The notes under the pieces were generated by a model, which did not search any database, had not been told where the DNA came from, and was given only the letters and a program-made list of their open reading frames with translations. Shown in pieces: positions 10,116-18,309 of a stretch of 64,000 bases of DNA. The position numbers and the translations under genes were made by a program. Source of the DNA: Rhodanobacter sp. 7MK24. Lineage in GTDB: Bacteria > Pseudomonadota > Gammaproteobacteria > Xanthomonadales > Rhodanobacteraceae. Each line of letters begins with the position of its first letter. Positions within the stretch are counted from its first letter, which is position 1. The DNA is taken from NCBI RefSeq assembly GCF_014842995.1, contig NZ_JACYXL010000003.1, positions 310,001-374,000 on the forward strand, in the 5' to 3' direction.

Positions 10116-11306
10116 TCAGCGGTTGACCTCCGCCCACAGCGTGCTGCTCATGCCGAACAGCTTGATGAAGCCTTCGGCCTCGGCCACGCCCCAGTCGGCC
10201 GACTGCGCGTAGGTGGCGCCCTTGGCGTTGAGGATGTGCTTCGATTCGATCGCCACGGCGTTGACCACGCCGCCATTCGTCTCCAGCGTGACCTCGCCGT
10301 TGACGGTGGACTGGCTGGAAGCGAGGAAGGCCTCCAGGTCGGCCTTCAGCGGATCGTGGAAGAAGCCTTCGTACACCACTTCCACCCACTTGCGCGCCAC
10401 GTCCGGCTTGAAGCGGTTCTGCTGCTTGCTCAGCACGGCCTCTTCCAGCGCGCGGTGCGCAGTCAGCAGGGAGATCAGGCCCGGTGCCTCGAAGATGATG
10501 CGGCCCTTGAGGCCGATGGTGGTGTCACCGGTGTAGAGGCCGCGGCCCACGCCGTAGGGCGCGAACAGCGCATTGAGCTTGGCCAGGATCTTGTGGCCGG
10601 CGAGCTTCTCGCCGTTCAGCGACACCGCCTCGCCTTTTTCGAAACCGATCTTCACGCGCAGCGGCGCGACCGGCCATTCAGCGCGCGGCTTGCACCAGCC
10701 GCGCGCGCCCTCGCCCGGAGCTTCCCACTTGTCGATCTCGCCGCCGGACATGGTGACGCCCAGCAGGTTTTCGTTGATGGTGTAGGCCTGCTGCTTGGCG
10801 CGCACGCCGAAGCCGCGCTCTTCGAGGAACTTCTGCTCGTAGGCGCGCGTCTGCGTATGCTCCTTCTGGATCTCGCGGATCGGCGCCACGATCTCGTAGT
10901 CGCCCAGCGACTTCACCGCGAGGTCGAAGCGCACCTGGTCGTTGCCCATGCCGGTGCAGCCGTGCGCGATGGCGCGCGTGCCGAGCTCGGCCGCGCGCTT
11001 CAGCGCGGCTTCAACGATCAGGTAGCGGTCGGACACCAGCAGCGGGTACTGGCCCTGGTAACCCTCGCCCGCCCACACGAAGGGCTTCACGAAGCCGCTC
11101 CAGATCGCCGGACCGCCGTCCACGGTGACGTGGCTGGCCACGCCCAGCTCCTTCGCACGGTTCTCGATGAAGGCGCGCTCCTCGGCATCCACGCCGCCGG
11201 TGTCGGCGAACACGGTATGCACGGCCCAGCCGCGCTCCTTGAGATAGGGCACGCAGAAACTGGTGTCGAGGCCGCCGGAAAAGGCGAGGACGATGTCTTT
11301 GCTCAT
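10116..11306 (-). CDS. argG: argininosuccinate synthase
   Basis: Condenses citrulline and aspartate with ATP to argininosuccinate. The 396 residues begin with the N-type ATP pyrophosphatase P-loop AFSGGLDTS (residues 8-16). Further typical segments are [14 protein letters not shown] near 115-128 and the C-terminal domain ending in WAEVNR. Citrulline reaches it after removal of the acetyl group by ArgE'. It is preceded by osmC (28-nt gap) and followed by the DinB-like gene. Confidence 0.97.
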   Translation of the reverse strand: MSKDIVLAFSGGLDTSFCVPYLKERGWAVHTVFADTGGVDAEERAFIENRAKELGVASHVTVDGGPAIWSGFVKPFVWAGEGYQGQYPLLVSDRYLIVEAALKRAAELGTRAIAHGCTGMGNDQVRFDLAVKSLGDYEIVAPIREIQKEHTQTRAYEQKFLEERGFGVRAKQQAYTINENLLGVTMSGGEIDKWEAPGEGARGWCKPRAEWPVAPLRVKIGFEKGEAVSLNGEKLAGHKILAKLNALFAPYGVGRGLYTGDTTIGLKGRIIFEAPGLISLLTAHRALEEAVLSKQQNRFKPDVARKWVEVVYEGFFHDPLKADLEAFLASSQSTVNGEVTLETNGGVVNAVAIESKHILNAKGATYAQSADWGVAEAEGFIKLFGMSSTLWAEVNR

Positions 11307-11334
11307 GGCTTGCGAATCCTGGTCGGGGATGATG

Positions 11335-11808
11335 TCAGTCGGAGGAAACGACGATGCGCGGCTCGCAGCGCACCGGGAAGTTCACGGAATTGGCGATAAA
11401 GCAGGCGTGGTGCGCGTCCTCATGCGCGGCCAGCGCCTTGTCGGAATCGCTGTCGGCGCGGATGGTGACTACCGGGCGCAACACGACTTCGGTGAAGCGG
11501 CCGCCGTCGCCCTCGGTGACCATCGTGCCTTCGGCGCTGTCGTCATAGGCGACGACCACGACGCCGGCCACGGTGGCCATGTGCAGGTAGGACAGCATGT
11601 GGCAGGTCGAGAGCGCCGCCACCAGCATGTCCTCCGGGTTATGCCTGGTGGCATCGCCGCGGAAGGTCGGGTCGGACGAGCCGGCGAGGTCGGGTTTGCC
11701 GGGGACGCGGATCACATGGTTGCGGCTGTAGTTGCGGTAGCCGTCGGTGCCGGTGCCGCGGTTGCCGGTCCAGACCACGTCCACGCGGTAGCGGTGAGGA
11801 TGGTTCAC
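11335..11808 (-). CDS. OsmC family peroxiredoxin-like protein
   Basis: A 157-residue OsmC/Ohr-superfamily protein. The two conserved redox cysteines are visible, one in [20 protein letters not shown] (near residue 80) and one in [14 protein letters not shown] (near 140). Family members reduce organic peroxides in the cytoplasm. The start is taken as GTG at 11808, which overlaps the stop of the upstream PaiB-like gene (GTGA) and gives the family's usual N-terminus. It is co-transcribed with arginine genes, for no obvious metabolic reason. Confidence 0.88.
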   Translation of the reverse strand: MNHPHRYRVDVVWTGNRGTGTDGYRNYSRNHVIRVPGKPDLAGSSDPTFRGDATRHNPEDMLVAALSTCHMLSYLHMATVAGVVVVAYDDSAEGTMVTEGDGGRFTEVVLRPVVTIRADSDSDKALAAHEDAHHACFIANSVNFPVRCEPRIVVSSD

Positions 11809-12428
11809 GATTTTTCCTCTTCCAGTTTGGCCATCCATTCGGCCAGCGCCGCGTCGCCTGCGCCGCCGCGGCGGCGAAGGCCGGCGATCACGCCGAGACG
11901 GTTGCGCTCCGGGTGGTTCTGGCTGAGCTTGAACTTGCCCTCGACGTGCTCGACGGCGATCTCGATGCCGACGATGGCCTGCATCAGCTTCTCGACGTGA
12001 TCGTCGGGTGCGTCGCCGACGTGCCACGGCTGCGGTTCGGCGGCCTCGTGGTGATCGGTCAGACGCTCCAGCAACGCACGCAGCCAGATGGCGTCCTCGA
12101 CGATTTTCAGCCGGCCGCGAACATGCACTACCGCGTAGTTCCACGTGGGCACTTCGCGGTGCGTCTCCGCCTTGGTCGGGTACCAGTTCGGGCTGACATA
12201 GCCTTGCGGTCCCTGGAAGATCGCCATCACTTCGGCGCCATCCATCCGCGCCAGCTCGTTGCCTCGCGCCACGTGGCCATACAGAGCGCCCTTCACCCAT
12301 TCCAGCGGAAAGTGATTGGCGACGACGCCCCCCACCGTGCTCGCCACCACGGTAGCGAACGGGTAGTCGCGGATCAGCCCATGCAAGGCTTCCGGGCGCG
12401 TTTCGACGAACGACTTCGGCATGTACAT
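11805..12428 (-). CDS. PaiB-like FMN-binding protein
   Basis: A 207-residue member of the PaiB family (FMN-binding split-barrel fold), annotated in other species as a negative transcriptional regulator. Recognisable segments are ATVVASTVGGVVANHFPLEW (25-44), GYVSPNWYPTKAETHREVPTWN (about 77-98) and GIEIAVEHVEGKFKLSQN (about 152-169). Whether it regulates transcription or is a flavin enzyme is unclear. It starts 7 nt after the argF stop and overlaps osmC (GTGA). Confidence 0.85.
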   Translation of the reverse strand: MYMPKSFVETRPEALHGLIRDYPFATVVASTVGGVVANHFPLEWVKGALYGHVARGNELARMDGAEVMAIFQGPQGYVSPNWYPTKAETHREVPTWNYAVVHVRGRLKIVEDAIWLRALLERLTDHHEAAEPQPWHVGDAPDDHVEKLMQAIVGIEIAVEHVEGKFKLSQNHPERNRLGVIAGLRRRGGAGDAALAEWMAKLEEEKS

Positions 12429-12435
12429 GGCGGGC

Positions 12436-13443
12436 TCAACGCTGGCCGATCAATGACGCCATCACCGCTTTCTGCACATGCAGGCGGTTCTCGGCCTCGT
12501 CGATGGCGATGCAGTACGGCGCGTCCATCACCGCATCGGTGGCCTTGACGTTGCGGCGCAGCGGCAGGCAATGACTGAAGAGGCCGTTGTTGGTGAGCGC
12601 CATCTTGGCCTCGTCCACGATGAAATGCTTGTGCGCGTCGCGGATGGGCTTCTCCTGTTCCCACTTGCCGAAGTACGGCAGCGCGCCCCAGCTCTTGGCA
12701 TACACCACGTCGGCACCGCTGTAGGCCTCTTCGATGTCGTGGCTGACCTTGAGCGAGCCGCCGTTCTGCTCGGCGTTCAGACGACCGAACTCCATGTAGC
12801 GTTCGTCCAGCACGTACTCGGGCGTGGGGCACAGCAGGGTCACGTCCATGCCCATCTTGGTGGCGATCAGCAGCGCGGAGTTGGCCACCGCGGTGTTGAG
12901 CGGCTTGGGATGGTAGGTCCAGGTGAGCACGTACTTCTTCCTGGCGAGGTCGCCAAGGTGCTCGCGCATCGCCAGCGCGTGCGCCAGCTCCTGGCAGGGA
13001 TGGGTGATCGTCTCCATGTTGATCACCGGCACCGTGGCGTACTTCGCGAACGCCTTGATGACCTTGTCCTCGCGGTCCACCGACCAGTCCTGGAACTTCG
13101 GGAAGGCGCGCACGCAGATGAGGTCGGCGTAGCGGCTGAGCACCCGCGCCACTTCGGCGATGTGCTCCTCGGTGTCGCCATCCATCACCGTACCCGCTTC
13201 GAACTCGATCGGCCACGCATCCTTGCCGGGCGCCAGCACCACCGCGTGACCGCCCAACTGGAACGTGCCCAGCTCGAAGCTGGTGCGCGTGCGCATCGAA
13301 GGATTGAAGAACAGCAGTGCCACCGACTTGCCGGCCAGTTGTGCGCCCGCGGGCGAGCGCTTGAACGCGGCGGCCTGTTCCAGCAGCGCATCGATCTCGG
13401 CGCGGCTCCAGTCCTGGGTGGTGAGGAAGTGGCGGATGGTCAT
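12436..13443 (-). CDS. argF': N-acetylornithine carbamoyltransferase (AOTCase)
   Basis: Transfers the carbamoyl group to N-acetylornithine, giving N-acetylcitrulline, in place of the ornithine reaction of the common pathway. The 335 residues keep the carbamoyl-phosphate motif FFNPSMRTRTSFELG (45-59), INMETITHPCQELAHAL and HCLPLRRNVKATDAV (291-305). Residue numbering matches the Xanthomonas campestris enzyme closely: E92 is present in the DGDTEEH segment and K300 matches its carboxylated lysine (both from memory of that family). ATG at 13443 is chosen because longer in-frame starts have no ribosome-binding site and AOTCases start here. It is the first structural gene after the proposed leader. 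Confidence 0.95.
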   Translation of the reverse strand: MTIRHFLTTQDWSRAEIDALLEQAAAFKRSPAGAQLAGKSVALLFFNPSMRTRTSFELGTFQLGGHAVVLAPGKDAWPIEFEAGTVMDGDTEEHIAEVARVLSRYADLICVRAFPKFQDWSVDREDKVIKAFAKYATVPVINMETITHPCQELAHALAMREHLGDLARKKYVLTWTYHPKPLNTAVANSALLIATKMGMDVTLLCPTPEYVLDERYMEFGRLNAEQNGGSLKVSHDIEEAYSGADVVYAKSWGALPYFGKWEQEKPIRDAHKHFIVDEAKMALTNNGLFSHCLPLRRNVKATDAVMDAPYCIAIDEAENRLHVQKAVMASLIGQR

Positions 13444-13551
13444 GGGTTGGATCGCCCTCAGTGAAATCGCTCTTGTTGATAGTGCGGCCATGGGTGGCCG
13501 GTATTGCCGTTCGCGGATGGAACCGCGTGAAACAACTCCAAAACCAGAAAC

Positions 13552-13581
13552 AAAAAAACCCGGCACGATGGCCGGGTTTTT
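13552..13581 (-). terminator. intrinsic terminator of the proposed arg attenuator
   Basis: On the minus strand a run of A is followed by ACCCGGC, loop CATCGT, GCCGGGT and seven T, which is a classical intrinsic terminator. It lies 32 nt after the leader-ORF stop and 108 nt before argF. The preceding minus-strand gene already has its own hairpin at 13875-13898, so this one most likely acts inside the arg transcript. Confidence 0.85.
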
Positions 13582-13622
13582 GTCGATACGTGATGCAGCA
13601 GCGCGCGACAGCCTACCCGGCC
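13570..13622 (-). promoter_or_regulatory. candidate antiterminator pairing
   Basis: On the minus strand GGCCGGGT (13622-13615), spanning the last codons and stop of the leader ORF, is exactly complementary over 8 bp to ACCCGGCC (13577-13570), the 5' arm of the terminator. The two structures are mutually exclusive. A ribosome at the leader stop would cover the first segment and allow termination. One stalled at Arg codons 23-26 would leave it free, because it begins 17 nt beyond codon 26. Confidence 0.7.
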
Positions 13623-13717
13623 GAATGTTCGTCCAGCGGTCGGCGCGCACGCGACGTCATGCCAGCAGCCATGCGGGCGCTGGTCAGGACATTGGCGGTA
13701 TAGACGGCTGTAGACAT
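13613..13717 (-). CDS. candidate arg operon leader peptide, 34 aa
   Basis: A 34-codon ORF from ATG to TAG, preceded by GGAAG 7-9 nt before the start. It has Arg at positions 15, 23 (CGT), 25 (CGC) and 26 (CGA); the last three form the cluster S-R-A-R-R near the 3' end. It lies between a promoter-like element and a terminator upstream of argF. No homology is recognised. The proposal is that it acts as the sensing peptide of an arginine attenuator, not as a functional protein. Four Arg in 34 codons is only mildly above what a GC-rich genome gives; position is the stronger argument. Confidence 0.6.
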   Translation of the reverse strand: MSTAVYTANVLTSARMAAGMTSRARRPLDEHSAG

Positions 13718-13742
13718 GGGGCTTCCGGTCGAGCGAGCCGAC

Positions 13743-13771
13743 ATCATGACGGGATTTTCGCTGCCATGCAA
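13743..13771 (-). promoter_or_regulatory. candidate promoter of the arg operon
   Basis: On the minus strand TTGCAT (-35, 13771-13766), 17 nt, CATGAT (-10, 13748-13743). The predicted start of transcription lies about 20 nt before the leader ORF. The match to sigma-70 consensus is moderate (3/6 and 4/6), but spacing and position are right. Confidence 0.5.
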
Positions 13772-13874
13772 CATGCGTTTTTGCGACCGCCATCCAGGGA
13801 TCTCGCACTTCGGGCCGACGCCGGTGCGCGATGCCAAAGTCGCTGGCGGCGACCTTTCCGGAAACCCCCTACGA

Positions 13875-13898
13875 AGACGCCGCCCGAAGGCGGCGTCT
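13875..13898 (-). terminator. hairpin after the glycine-zipper protein gene
   Basis: A 10-bp GC-rich stem (agacgccgcc / ggcggcgtct) with a CGAA tetraloop begins 8 nt downstream of the stop codon at 13906. It is a likely terminator, although the following T-tract is short. Confidence 0.65.
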
Positions 13899-13905
13899 GC
13901 GAACA

Positions 13906-14463
13906 TCACTCGGCGGGGGTCACGCTCACCCGCACGCGCAGGCGCTCGCCGGGATCGTAGTTCAGGCGCGACTCGTAGATCTCGCCGCGGTAGCGGTACT
14001 CCACGTCGTAACCCGCGATCTGTTGCTGGCTGCCCGTGTTGACCATGCTGCAGTTGGTCACCGTCTGTGCAGTCTGGGTGCCGCTGTTGGCCGCCACCTG
14101 GCCGCCTACCGCACTGCCTGCCACGGCACCGACCGCCGTGGTGAGCACGCGCCCATTGCCCCTGCCAACCGTGTTGCCCAGCACGCCACCGACGACGGCG
14201 CCCAGGATCGAGCCCGCCGTGGTATTGCCCGGATGCTGCTCGACCACGGTCTGGTTCTGGCAAACCTGGCGTGGCGCGGTCACCTGCACATAGACCGGAT
14301 CGACCCGCAACACGTCGGCCCAACCGAAATGGGCACTGTCGTCCTGTGGCGGTCCTGGCTGCGCACCGGGCGGCGGCGGGGGTGGGTAATTCGCATCCTG
14401 CGCCTGGACGCCGGTGACGGCGACCAGGGCCAGCACCAGCGGAACAAAAAGAAACTTAGGCAT
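13906..14463 (-). CDS. secreted glycine-zipper 2TM-domain protein
   Basis: A 185-residue exported protein. The N-terminus MPKFLFVPLVLALVAVTGVQA is a signal peptide, followed by a proline run (residues about 25-32). Next is a glycine-zipper segment SILGAVVGGVLGNTVGRG / VGAVAGSAVGGQV (about 95-135), typical of Rick_17kDa/glycine-zipper 2TM envelope proteins. The C-terminal part (YDVEYRYRGEIYESRL) resembles the domain found after the zipper in related proteins. There is no lipobox cysteine at the expected cleavage site. ATG at 14463 is preferred because GGAG precedes it and the signal peptide starts there. Its role is unknown, probably at the outer membrane. Confidence 0.85.
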   Translation of the reverse strand: MPKFLFVPLVLALVAVTGVQAQDANYPPPPPPGAQPGPPQDDSAHFGWADVLRVDPVYVQVTAPRQVCQNQTVVEQHPGNTTAGSILGAVVGGVLGNTVGRGNGRVLTTAVGAVAGSAVGGQVAANSGTQTAQTVTNCSMVNTGSQQQIAGYDVEYRYRGEIYESRLNYDPGERLRVRVSVTPAE

Positions 14464-14798
14464 TGCGGACTCCGGGACATTCTTTTGGGCGCAGCTTCGG
14501 CGCATGGCAGATTGCAGCAAAGGGATGCTGAATCGAGGCTTAGAGCCGGTTCGATGTCTCCGCAGGAACGGGGACGACGCCACCCCGCAGTCGCGGAGCG
14601 GTGCCCGATCCCCCGATGCCTCCCTGCGTACCTTCGTTCTTCCGTGGCCTGCGCGAAACACCCCCAGCACGAGCCATGCGCAGACCGCGGACGGCCCCTG
14701 AAATTCCCCGACTGCATCGGCTTGCCAACGCGTCGCTTACGCCTTGTTAAGATGCAAGGCTGGGCCGTACCTGCGGCCATTGCTGGAATTTCATCACG
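14464..14798. other. divergent intergenic region between the glycine-zipper gene and cysS
   Basis: A 335-nt region with no supportable gene. Toward cysS there is TTAAGAT (14747-14753) that could serve as a -10 element; TTGCCA at 14722-14727 is too far away for a regular -35. No strong hairpin or repeat was seen. Confidence 0.4.
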
Positions 14799-16172
14799 AT
14801 GCCGATTTCGCTCTACAACAGCCTTACGCGCCGCACCGAAACCTTCGCGCCGCTCGATCCGCAGCGCGTGACGATGTATTTGTGCGGGCCCACGGTGTAC
14901 AGCTACGTGCACATCGGCAACGCGCGCGGCCCGGTGGTGTTCGACGTGCTGGCCAGGCTGCTGCGCCGGCATTACCCGAACGTGGTGTACGCCCGCAACA
15001 TCACCGACGTGGACGACAAGATCAATGCCGCCGCGCTGGAACAAGGCGTGGGCATCGAGACGATCGCCGGTCGGTTCACTGCCGCCTACCGCGAAGACAT
15101 GGCTGCGCTGGGCATCGCCCCTCCTGACATGGAACCCTGCGCCACCGCGCACATCGCCCCGATCGTGACGATGATCGAGAAACTGATCTCAGACGGCCAC
15201 GCCTATGCTGTCGAGGGGCACGTGCTGTTCGACGTGGCCAGCTATCCCGACTACGGCAAGCTCTCCGGCCGCGACACCGAGGAGCTGATCGCCGGCGCCC
15301 GTGTGGAAGTGGCGCCTTACAAGAAAAACCCCGTCGACTTCGTGTTGTGGAAGCCCTCCACACCCGAGCTGCCCGGCTGGGAGAGCCCCTGGGGCCGCGG
15401 CCGTCCCGGCTGGCATATCGAATGCTCGGCGATGAGCGCCACGCACCTGGGCGAGACCATCGATATCCACGCCGGCGGCGTGGACCTGCTGTTCCCGCAC
15501 CACGAGAACGAGGTCGCGCAATCCACCTGCGCCCACGGCGGCAAGACCTTCTCGCGCTGGTGGCTGCACAACGGCATGCTCACCTTCGACGGCCGCAAGA
15601 TGTCCAAGTCGCTGGGCAACGTGCTGCAGCTGCATGAGATGCTCAAGCGCCATCCGGCCGAGGCGCTGCGCCTGCGCCTGATGAGCGGCCACTACCGCCA
15701 GCCGCTGGACTGGTCCGACGCTGCGATTGCGCAGTCGGTGAGCACGCTGGACGGCTGGTACCGCGTGCTGCGCGATCTGGCGCATGTCGCGGTGGACACC
15801 GCGCAATTGCCGGTGCCTGCCGCCATCGAAGCCGCATTGTGCGACGACCTCAATACCCCGCAAGCGCTGGCCGAAATCTCCGTACTGGCCGATGCCGCCC
15901 GCATGCAGGGCACGCCCGAAGCCAAAGCCGTCCTGCTTGGCGGTGGCGCCCTGCTCGGCCTGTTGCAGCAGGACCCCGAGGCATGGTTCAAGCAGGCTGG
16001 CGGCAGCGAAGTCGATGCCACCAAGGTGGAAGCCTTGCTGGAGGAACGCCGCGCCGCGCGCGCCGCACGCGACTTCGCCCGCGCCGATGCGATCCGCGCC
16101 GAGCTTTCCGCCATGGGCGTGACCATCGAGGATGGCGCGCAGGGCACGCGCTGGAGTGTGGCCAAGACGTGA
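14799..16172 (+). CDS. cysS: cysteinyl-tRNA synthetase
   Basis: Charges tRNA-Cys with cysteine. The 457-residue class I synthetase has the HIGH-type motif [10 protein letters not shown] (residues about 40-49) and the KMSKS motif in [10 protein letters not shown] (about 267-276). Zinc-binding residues are in [16 protein letters not shown] and FPHHENE. The C-terminal helical domain is complete. It stands alone, upstream of sufE with a 55-nt gap. Confidence 0.98.
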   Translation: MPISLYNSLTRRTETFAPLDPQRVTMYLCGPTVYSYVHIGNARGPVVFDVLARLLRRHYPNVVYARNITDVDDKINAAALEQGVGIETIAGRFTAAYREDMAALGIAPPDMEPCATAHIAPIVTMIEKLISDGHAYAVEGHVLFDVASYPDYGKLSGRDTEELIAGARVEVAPYKKNPVDFVLWKPSTPELPGWESPWGRGRPGWHIECSAMSATHLGETIDIHAGGVDLLFPHHENEVAQSTCAHGGKTFSRWWLHNGMLTFDGRKMSKSLGNVLQLHEMLKRHPAEALRLRLMSGHYRQPLDWSDAAIAQSVSTLDGWYRVLRDLAHVAVDTAQLPVPAAIEAALCDDLNTPQALAEISVLADAARMQGTPEAKAVLLGGGALLGLLQQDPEAWFKQAGGSEVDATKVEALLEERRAARAARDFARADAIRAELSAMGVTIEDGAQGTRWSVAKT

Positions 16173-16215
16173 TCGCCGCAGCGGGAGATACTTAGCGCAT
16201 CGTCGGCATGCGCGC

Positions 16216-16221
16216 GATAAT
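16216..16221 (+). promoter_or_regulatory. -10 element positioned for a leaderless sufE transcript
   Basis: GATAAT lies only 6 nt before the sufE ATG, so transcription would begin at or next to the start codon. TTAGCG lies 18 nt upstream as a weak -35. No Shine-Dalgarno sequence precedes the ATG. Confidence 0.45.
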
Positions 16222-16227
16222 GTGCGC

Positions 16228-16674
16228 ATGAACGACATCGCCACGAGCACCACCACCAGCGCCGCCGAGGCACAACGCGAGATCGCCGAAGAGTTTGCCT
16301 ACTTCAGCGAATGGAGCGAGCGCTACCAGTACCTGATCGACCTGGGCAGACAGCTGCCGCCCTTCCCCGAGCAGTACCGCACCGATGCGTGGCGCGTGCA
16401 CGGTTGCCAGTCGATGGTATGGCTGGTACCCAGCGGCGACGCTTCGAAGATGCACTTCGCCGCGGCCAGCGACTCGGCCATCGTGTCCGGACTGATTGCA
16501 CTGGTGCTGCGCGTGTACTCCGACCGCCCGGCGGCGGAGATCGTGTCCACCGAGCCGGATTTCATCCAGGCCATCGGCCTCGCCAAGCACCTTTCGCCGA
16601 CGCGCTCGAACGGGCTGGCGGCGATGCTCACCAAGCTGAAAGGCTACGCCGCTGCGGCCGCAAGTAAGGAGTGA
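16228..16674 (+). CDS. sufE: SufE family cysteine-desulfuration protein
   Basis: A 148-residue SufE-fold protein that accepts sulfur from a SufS-type cysteine desulfurase for Fe-S cluster assembly. The accepting cysteine is in the segment DAWRVHGCQSMVWLVP (residues about 50-65). The helix SEWSERYQYLIDLGRQLPPFP near 25-45 is typical. ATG at 16228 is chosen over a longer in-frame extension because the family begins here. No sufBCDS genes are nearby. A terminator follows. Confidence 0.92.
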   Translation: MNDIATSTTTSAAEAQREIAEEFAYFSEWSERYQYLIDLGRQLPPFPEQYRTDAWRVHGCQSMVWLVPSGDASKMHFAAASDSAIVSGLIALVLRVYSDRPAAEIVSTEPDFIQAIGLAKHLSPTRSNGLAAMLTKLKGYAAAAASKE

Positions 16675-16719
16675 GCAAAGGGAGCGGCGCAGCACCGCGC
16701 CTTTCGCTTCGCTCCACGC

Positions 16720-16750
16720 AGGAGCCCCGCTCGAAGCGGGGCTCCTTTGA
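16720..16750 (+). terminator. terminator between sufE and dksA
   Basis: Stem aggagccccgct / agcggggctcct, 12 bp with a 3-nt loop, followed by ttga. It lies between the converging sufE and dksA genes and probably serves both. Confidence 0.75.
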
Positions 16751-16805
16751 AAAGTCCGGCATGGATGTCGGGTTTGATCTTTACGCTCACGAGGGAGCGC
16801 AGAAA

Positions 16806-17894
16806 TCAATCCCCCATCTGCTTCTGCAGATGTTCGCGACGCTCCTGCGCATCCAGCGACAGCGTGGCGATCGGACGCGCGTCCAGGCGCTCCACGCCGA
16901 TCTCCTCGTCGGTTTCCTCGCAGTAACCGTAGCTGCCGTCCTCGATGCGACGCAGCGCCTTGTCGATCTTGGAGATCAGTTTGCGGTAGCGGTCGCGGGT
17001 ACGCAGTTCCAGCGAGTTCTCGGTTTCGCGCGTGGCGCGCTCGGCCTCGTCACCCACGTCGCGCACTTCGTCACGCAGGTTGTCCATGGTCTGGCGCGAC
17101 TCTTCGACCAGCTGATCGCGCCAGTCGCGCAGCTTGTTGCGGAAATAGGCCAGATGCATCGGGTTCATGTACTCCTCCTTGGAGGAGGGGCGGTAACCCT
17201 TGGGCAACGCGATCTGGGTGGTAGCCGGCAACGCGTAGCGCCCGTCTTCGCGGGTGACGCCATTGTCGGTGTTCTTCTCTGCCTTTTTGTTCATTGCGGA
17301 TGATGCGTTTTTCGATGGCTTGTGGGATGCGGAAGCGATGGTATCTGCGGTACGTGGCAGCACCATGGCCGTGGCGCTCGCCACCTTGCCTTTAATCGGC
17401 GGGGTGACGGGCGACGGGGATGTTTTCTTCTCGACAGGCGGTGCCTTGACCGGTACGGCCACCGGCTGGGGAGCGGCGGTCTTGCCCTTGGCCGGCTTGG
17501 CGATGACTGCCGGTTTGGCCACGGCCTTGTTGGTTGCCGCCTTGGCTGCGGGCTTCAGCGGCTTCTTCGCTACAGCCTTCGGGGTCGGCTTGGCTGCCGG
17601 CTTCTTGGCCGCGGGTTTGGCCGCTTTCTTCGTGGCCGCCTTTAACGGCTTCTTTGCGGCAGGCTTGCTTGCCGGCGACGGCTTCTTGGCCGGGGCTTTC
17701 TTCGCCACGACCTTCTTCACCGCGGCCTTCTTCGCGACAGGCTTCTTCGCTGCCGGCCTGACCGCCTTCTTGGCGACAGGCTTTTTCGCAGACGCCTTCG
17801 CGCCGGCAGCTTTCGCCTTGGCGGATGCGTTGCTAGCTGCGGCTTTCCCTTTCGAAGCCTTGGCGGCGGTCGAACTGCGCGTGGTTTTCGCCAT
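16806..17894 (-). CDS. dksA: DksA-type transcription factor with a histone-like Lys/Ala/Pro tail
   Basis: A 362-residue protein. The last 130 residues are a DksA core: coiled coil, then GYCEETDEEIGVERLDARPIAT. Residues 1-200 are low-complexity Lys/Ala/Pro repeats of KKPxAKKA type, like histone H1. Of the four zinc cysteines only C325 remains; the other positions are T328, S346 and A349. The coiled-coil tip reads DEAERA (282-287) against DxxDxA in E. coli. DksA binds the RNA polymerase secondary channel and works with ppGpp. An internal ATG at 17294 (M201) would give a normal-sized 162-residue protein, though without a clear ribosome-binding site. Confidence 0.88.
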   Translation of the reverse strand: MAKTTRSSTAAKASKGKAAASNASAKAKAAGAKASAKKPVAKKAVRPAAKKPVAKKAAVKKVVAKKAPAKKPSPASKPAAKKPLKAATKKAAKPAAKKPAAKPTPKAVAKKPLKPAAKAATNKAVAKPAVIAKPAKGKTAAPQPVAVPVKAPPVEKKTSPSPVTPPIKGKVASATAMVLPRTADTIASASHKPSKNASSAMNKKAEKNTDNGVTREDGRYALPATTQIALPKGYRPSSKEEYMNPMHLAYFRNKLRDWRDQLVEESRQTMDNLRDEVRDVGDEAERATRETENSLELRTRDRYRKLISKIDKALRRIEDGSYGYCEETDEEIGVERLDARPIATLSLDAQERREHLQKQMGD

Positions 17895-17929
17895 CTTCCT
17901 TCACCATTTATTGGCCTAGGCGGCCGCGT

Positions 17930-17958
17930 GTTATAGCCCATGTACCCTGCACCGGCAA
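17930..17958 (-). promoter_or_regulatory. dksA promoter
   Basis: On the minus strand TTGCCG (17958-17953), 17 nt, TATAAC (17935-17930), about 36 nt before the dksA start, which has GGTGAAGGAAG as ribosome-binding site. Confidence 0.65.
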
Positions 17959-18011
17959 GCCGGCTTCTGGGATACTCGCCACATTAACCAGCAACAAGTT
18001 GTTCCAGCAAC

Positions 18012-18305
18012 GTGAATGTGCCTAGCCGATTCCTGCTGCTCCTGCTGCGCCTCTACAAACGCTGGCTCAGCCCCCTGATCGGACAGCACTGCCGTTTCTA
18101 CCCCACTTGCTCCGATTATGCACGCGGCGCGATCGTGCGCTTCGGCCCGTGGCGCGGTTGCCTGCTCGCCGCCTGGCGGCTTTTGCGCTGCCAGCCGCTG
18201 TGCGCCGGGGGAGAGGATCCCGTCCCGGGGCACTTCCACTTCGTGCGCTGCCGGCACCAGGGCGAATCGAACGTCCCTCCCCCACAAGCGGGCGAGGGGC
18301 ATTGA
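18012..18305 (+). CDS. yidD: membrane protein insertion efficiency factor YidD
   Basis: A 97-residue YidD-family protein. An amphipathic N-terminal helix [18 protein letters not shown] is followed by the signature [16 protein letters not shown] and [24 protein letters not shown]. YidD assists YidC-dependent membrane protein insertion at the inner membrane. It normally sits in the rpmH-rnpA-yidD-yidC cluster; here it is alone between dksA (divergent) and folE2 (convergent), so it has been relocated or is a second copy. Confidence 0.92.
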   Translation: MNVPSRFLLLLLRLYKRWLSPLIGQHCRFYPTCSDYARGAIVRFGPWRGCLLAAWRLLRCQPLCAGGEDPVPGHFHFVRCRHQGESNVPPPQAGEGH

Positions 18306-18309
18306 GGAG

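Noticed and set aside
13552-13581. Reading this hairpin simply as the terminator of the glycine-zipper gene
   Set aside because: That gene has its own hairpin at 13875-13898, 8 nt after its stop; a promoter and leader ORF lie between.
13458-13808. 116-codon minus-strand frame across the arg leader
   Set aside because: It runs through the terminator and promoter in another frame than the leader ORF and shows no domain or start signal.
17300-17880. Many short direct repeats resembling a repeat array
   Set aside because: They encode the Lys/Ala/Pro tail of DksA; unit lengths vary and there are no unique spacers, so this is not CRISPR.
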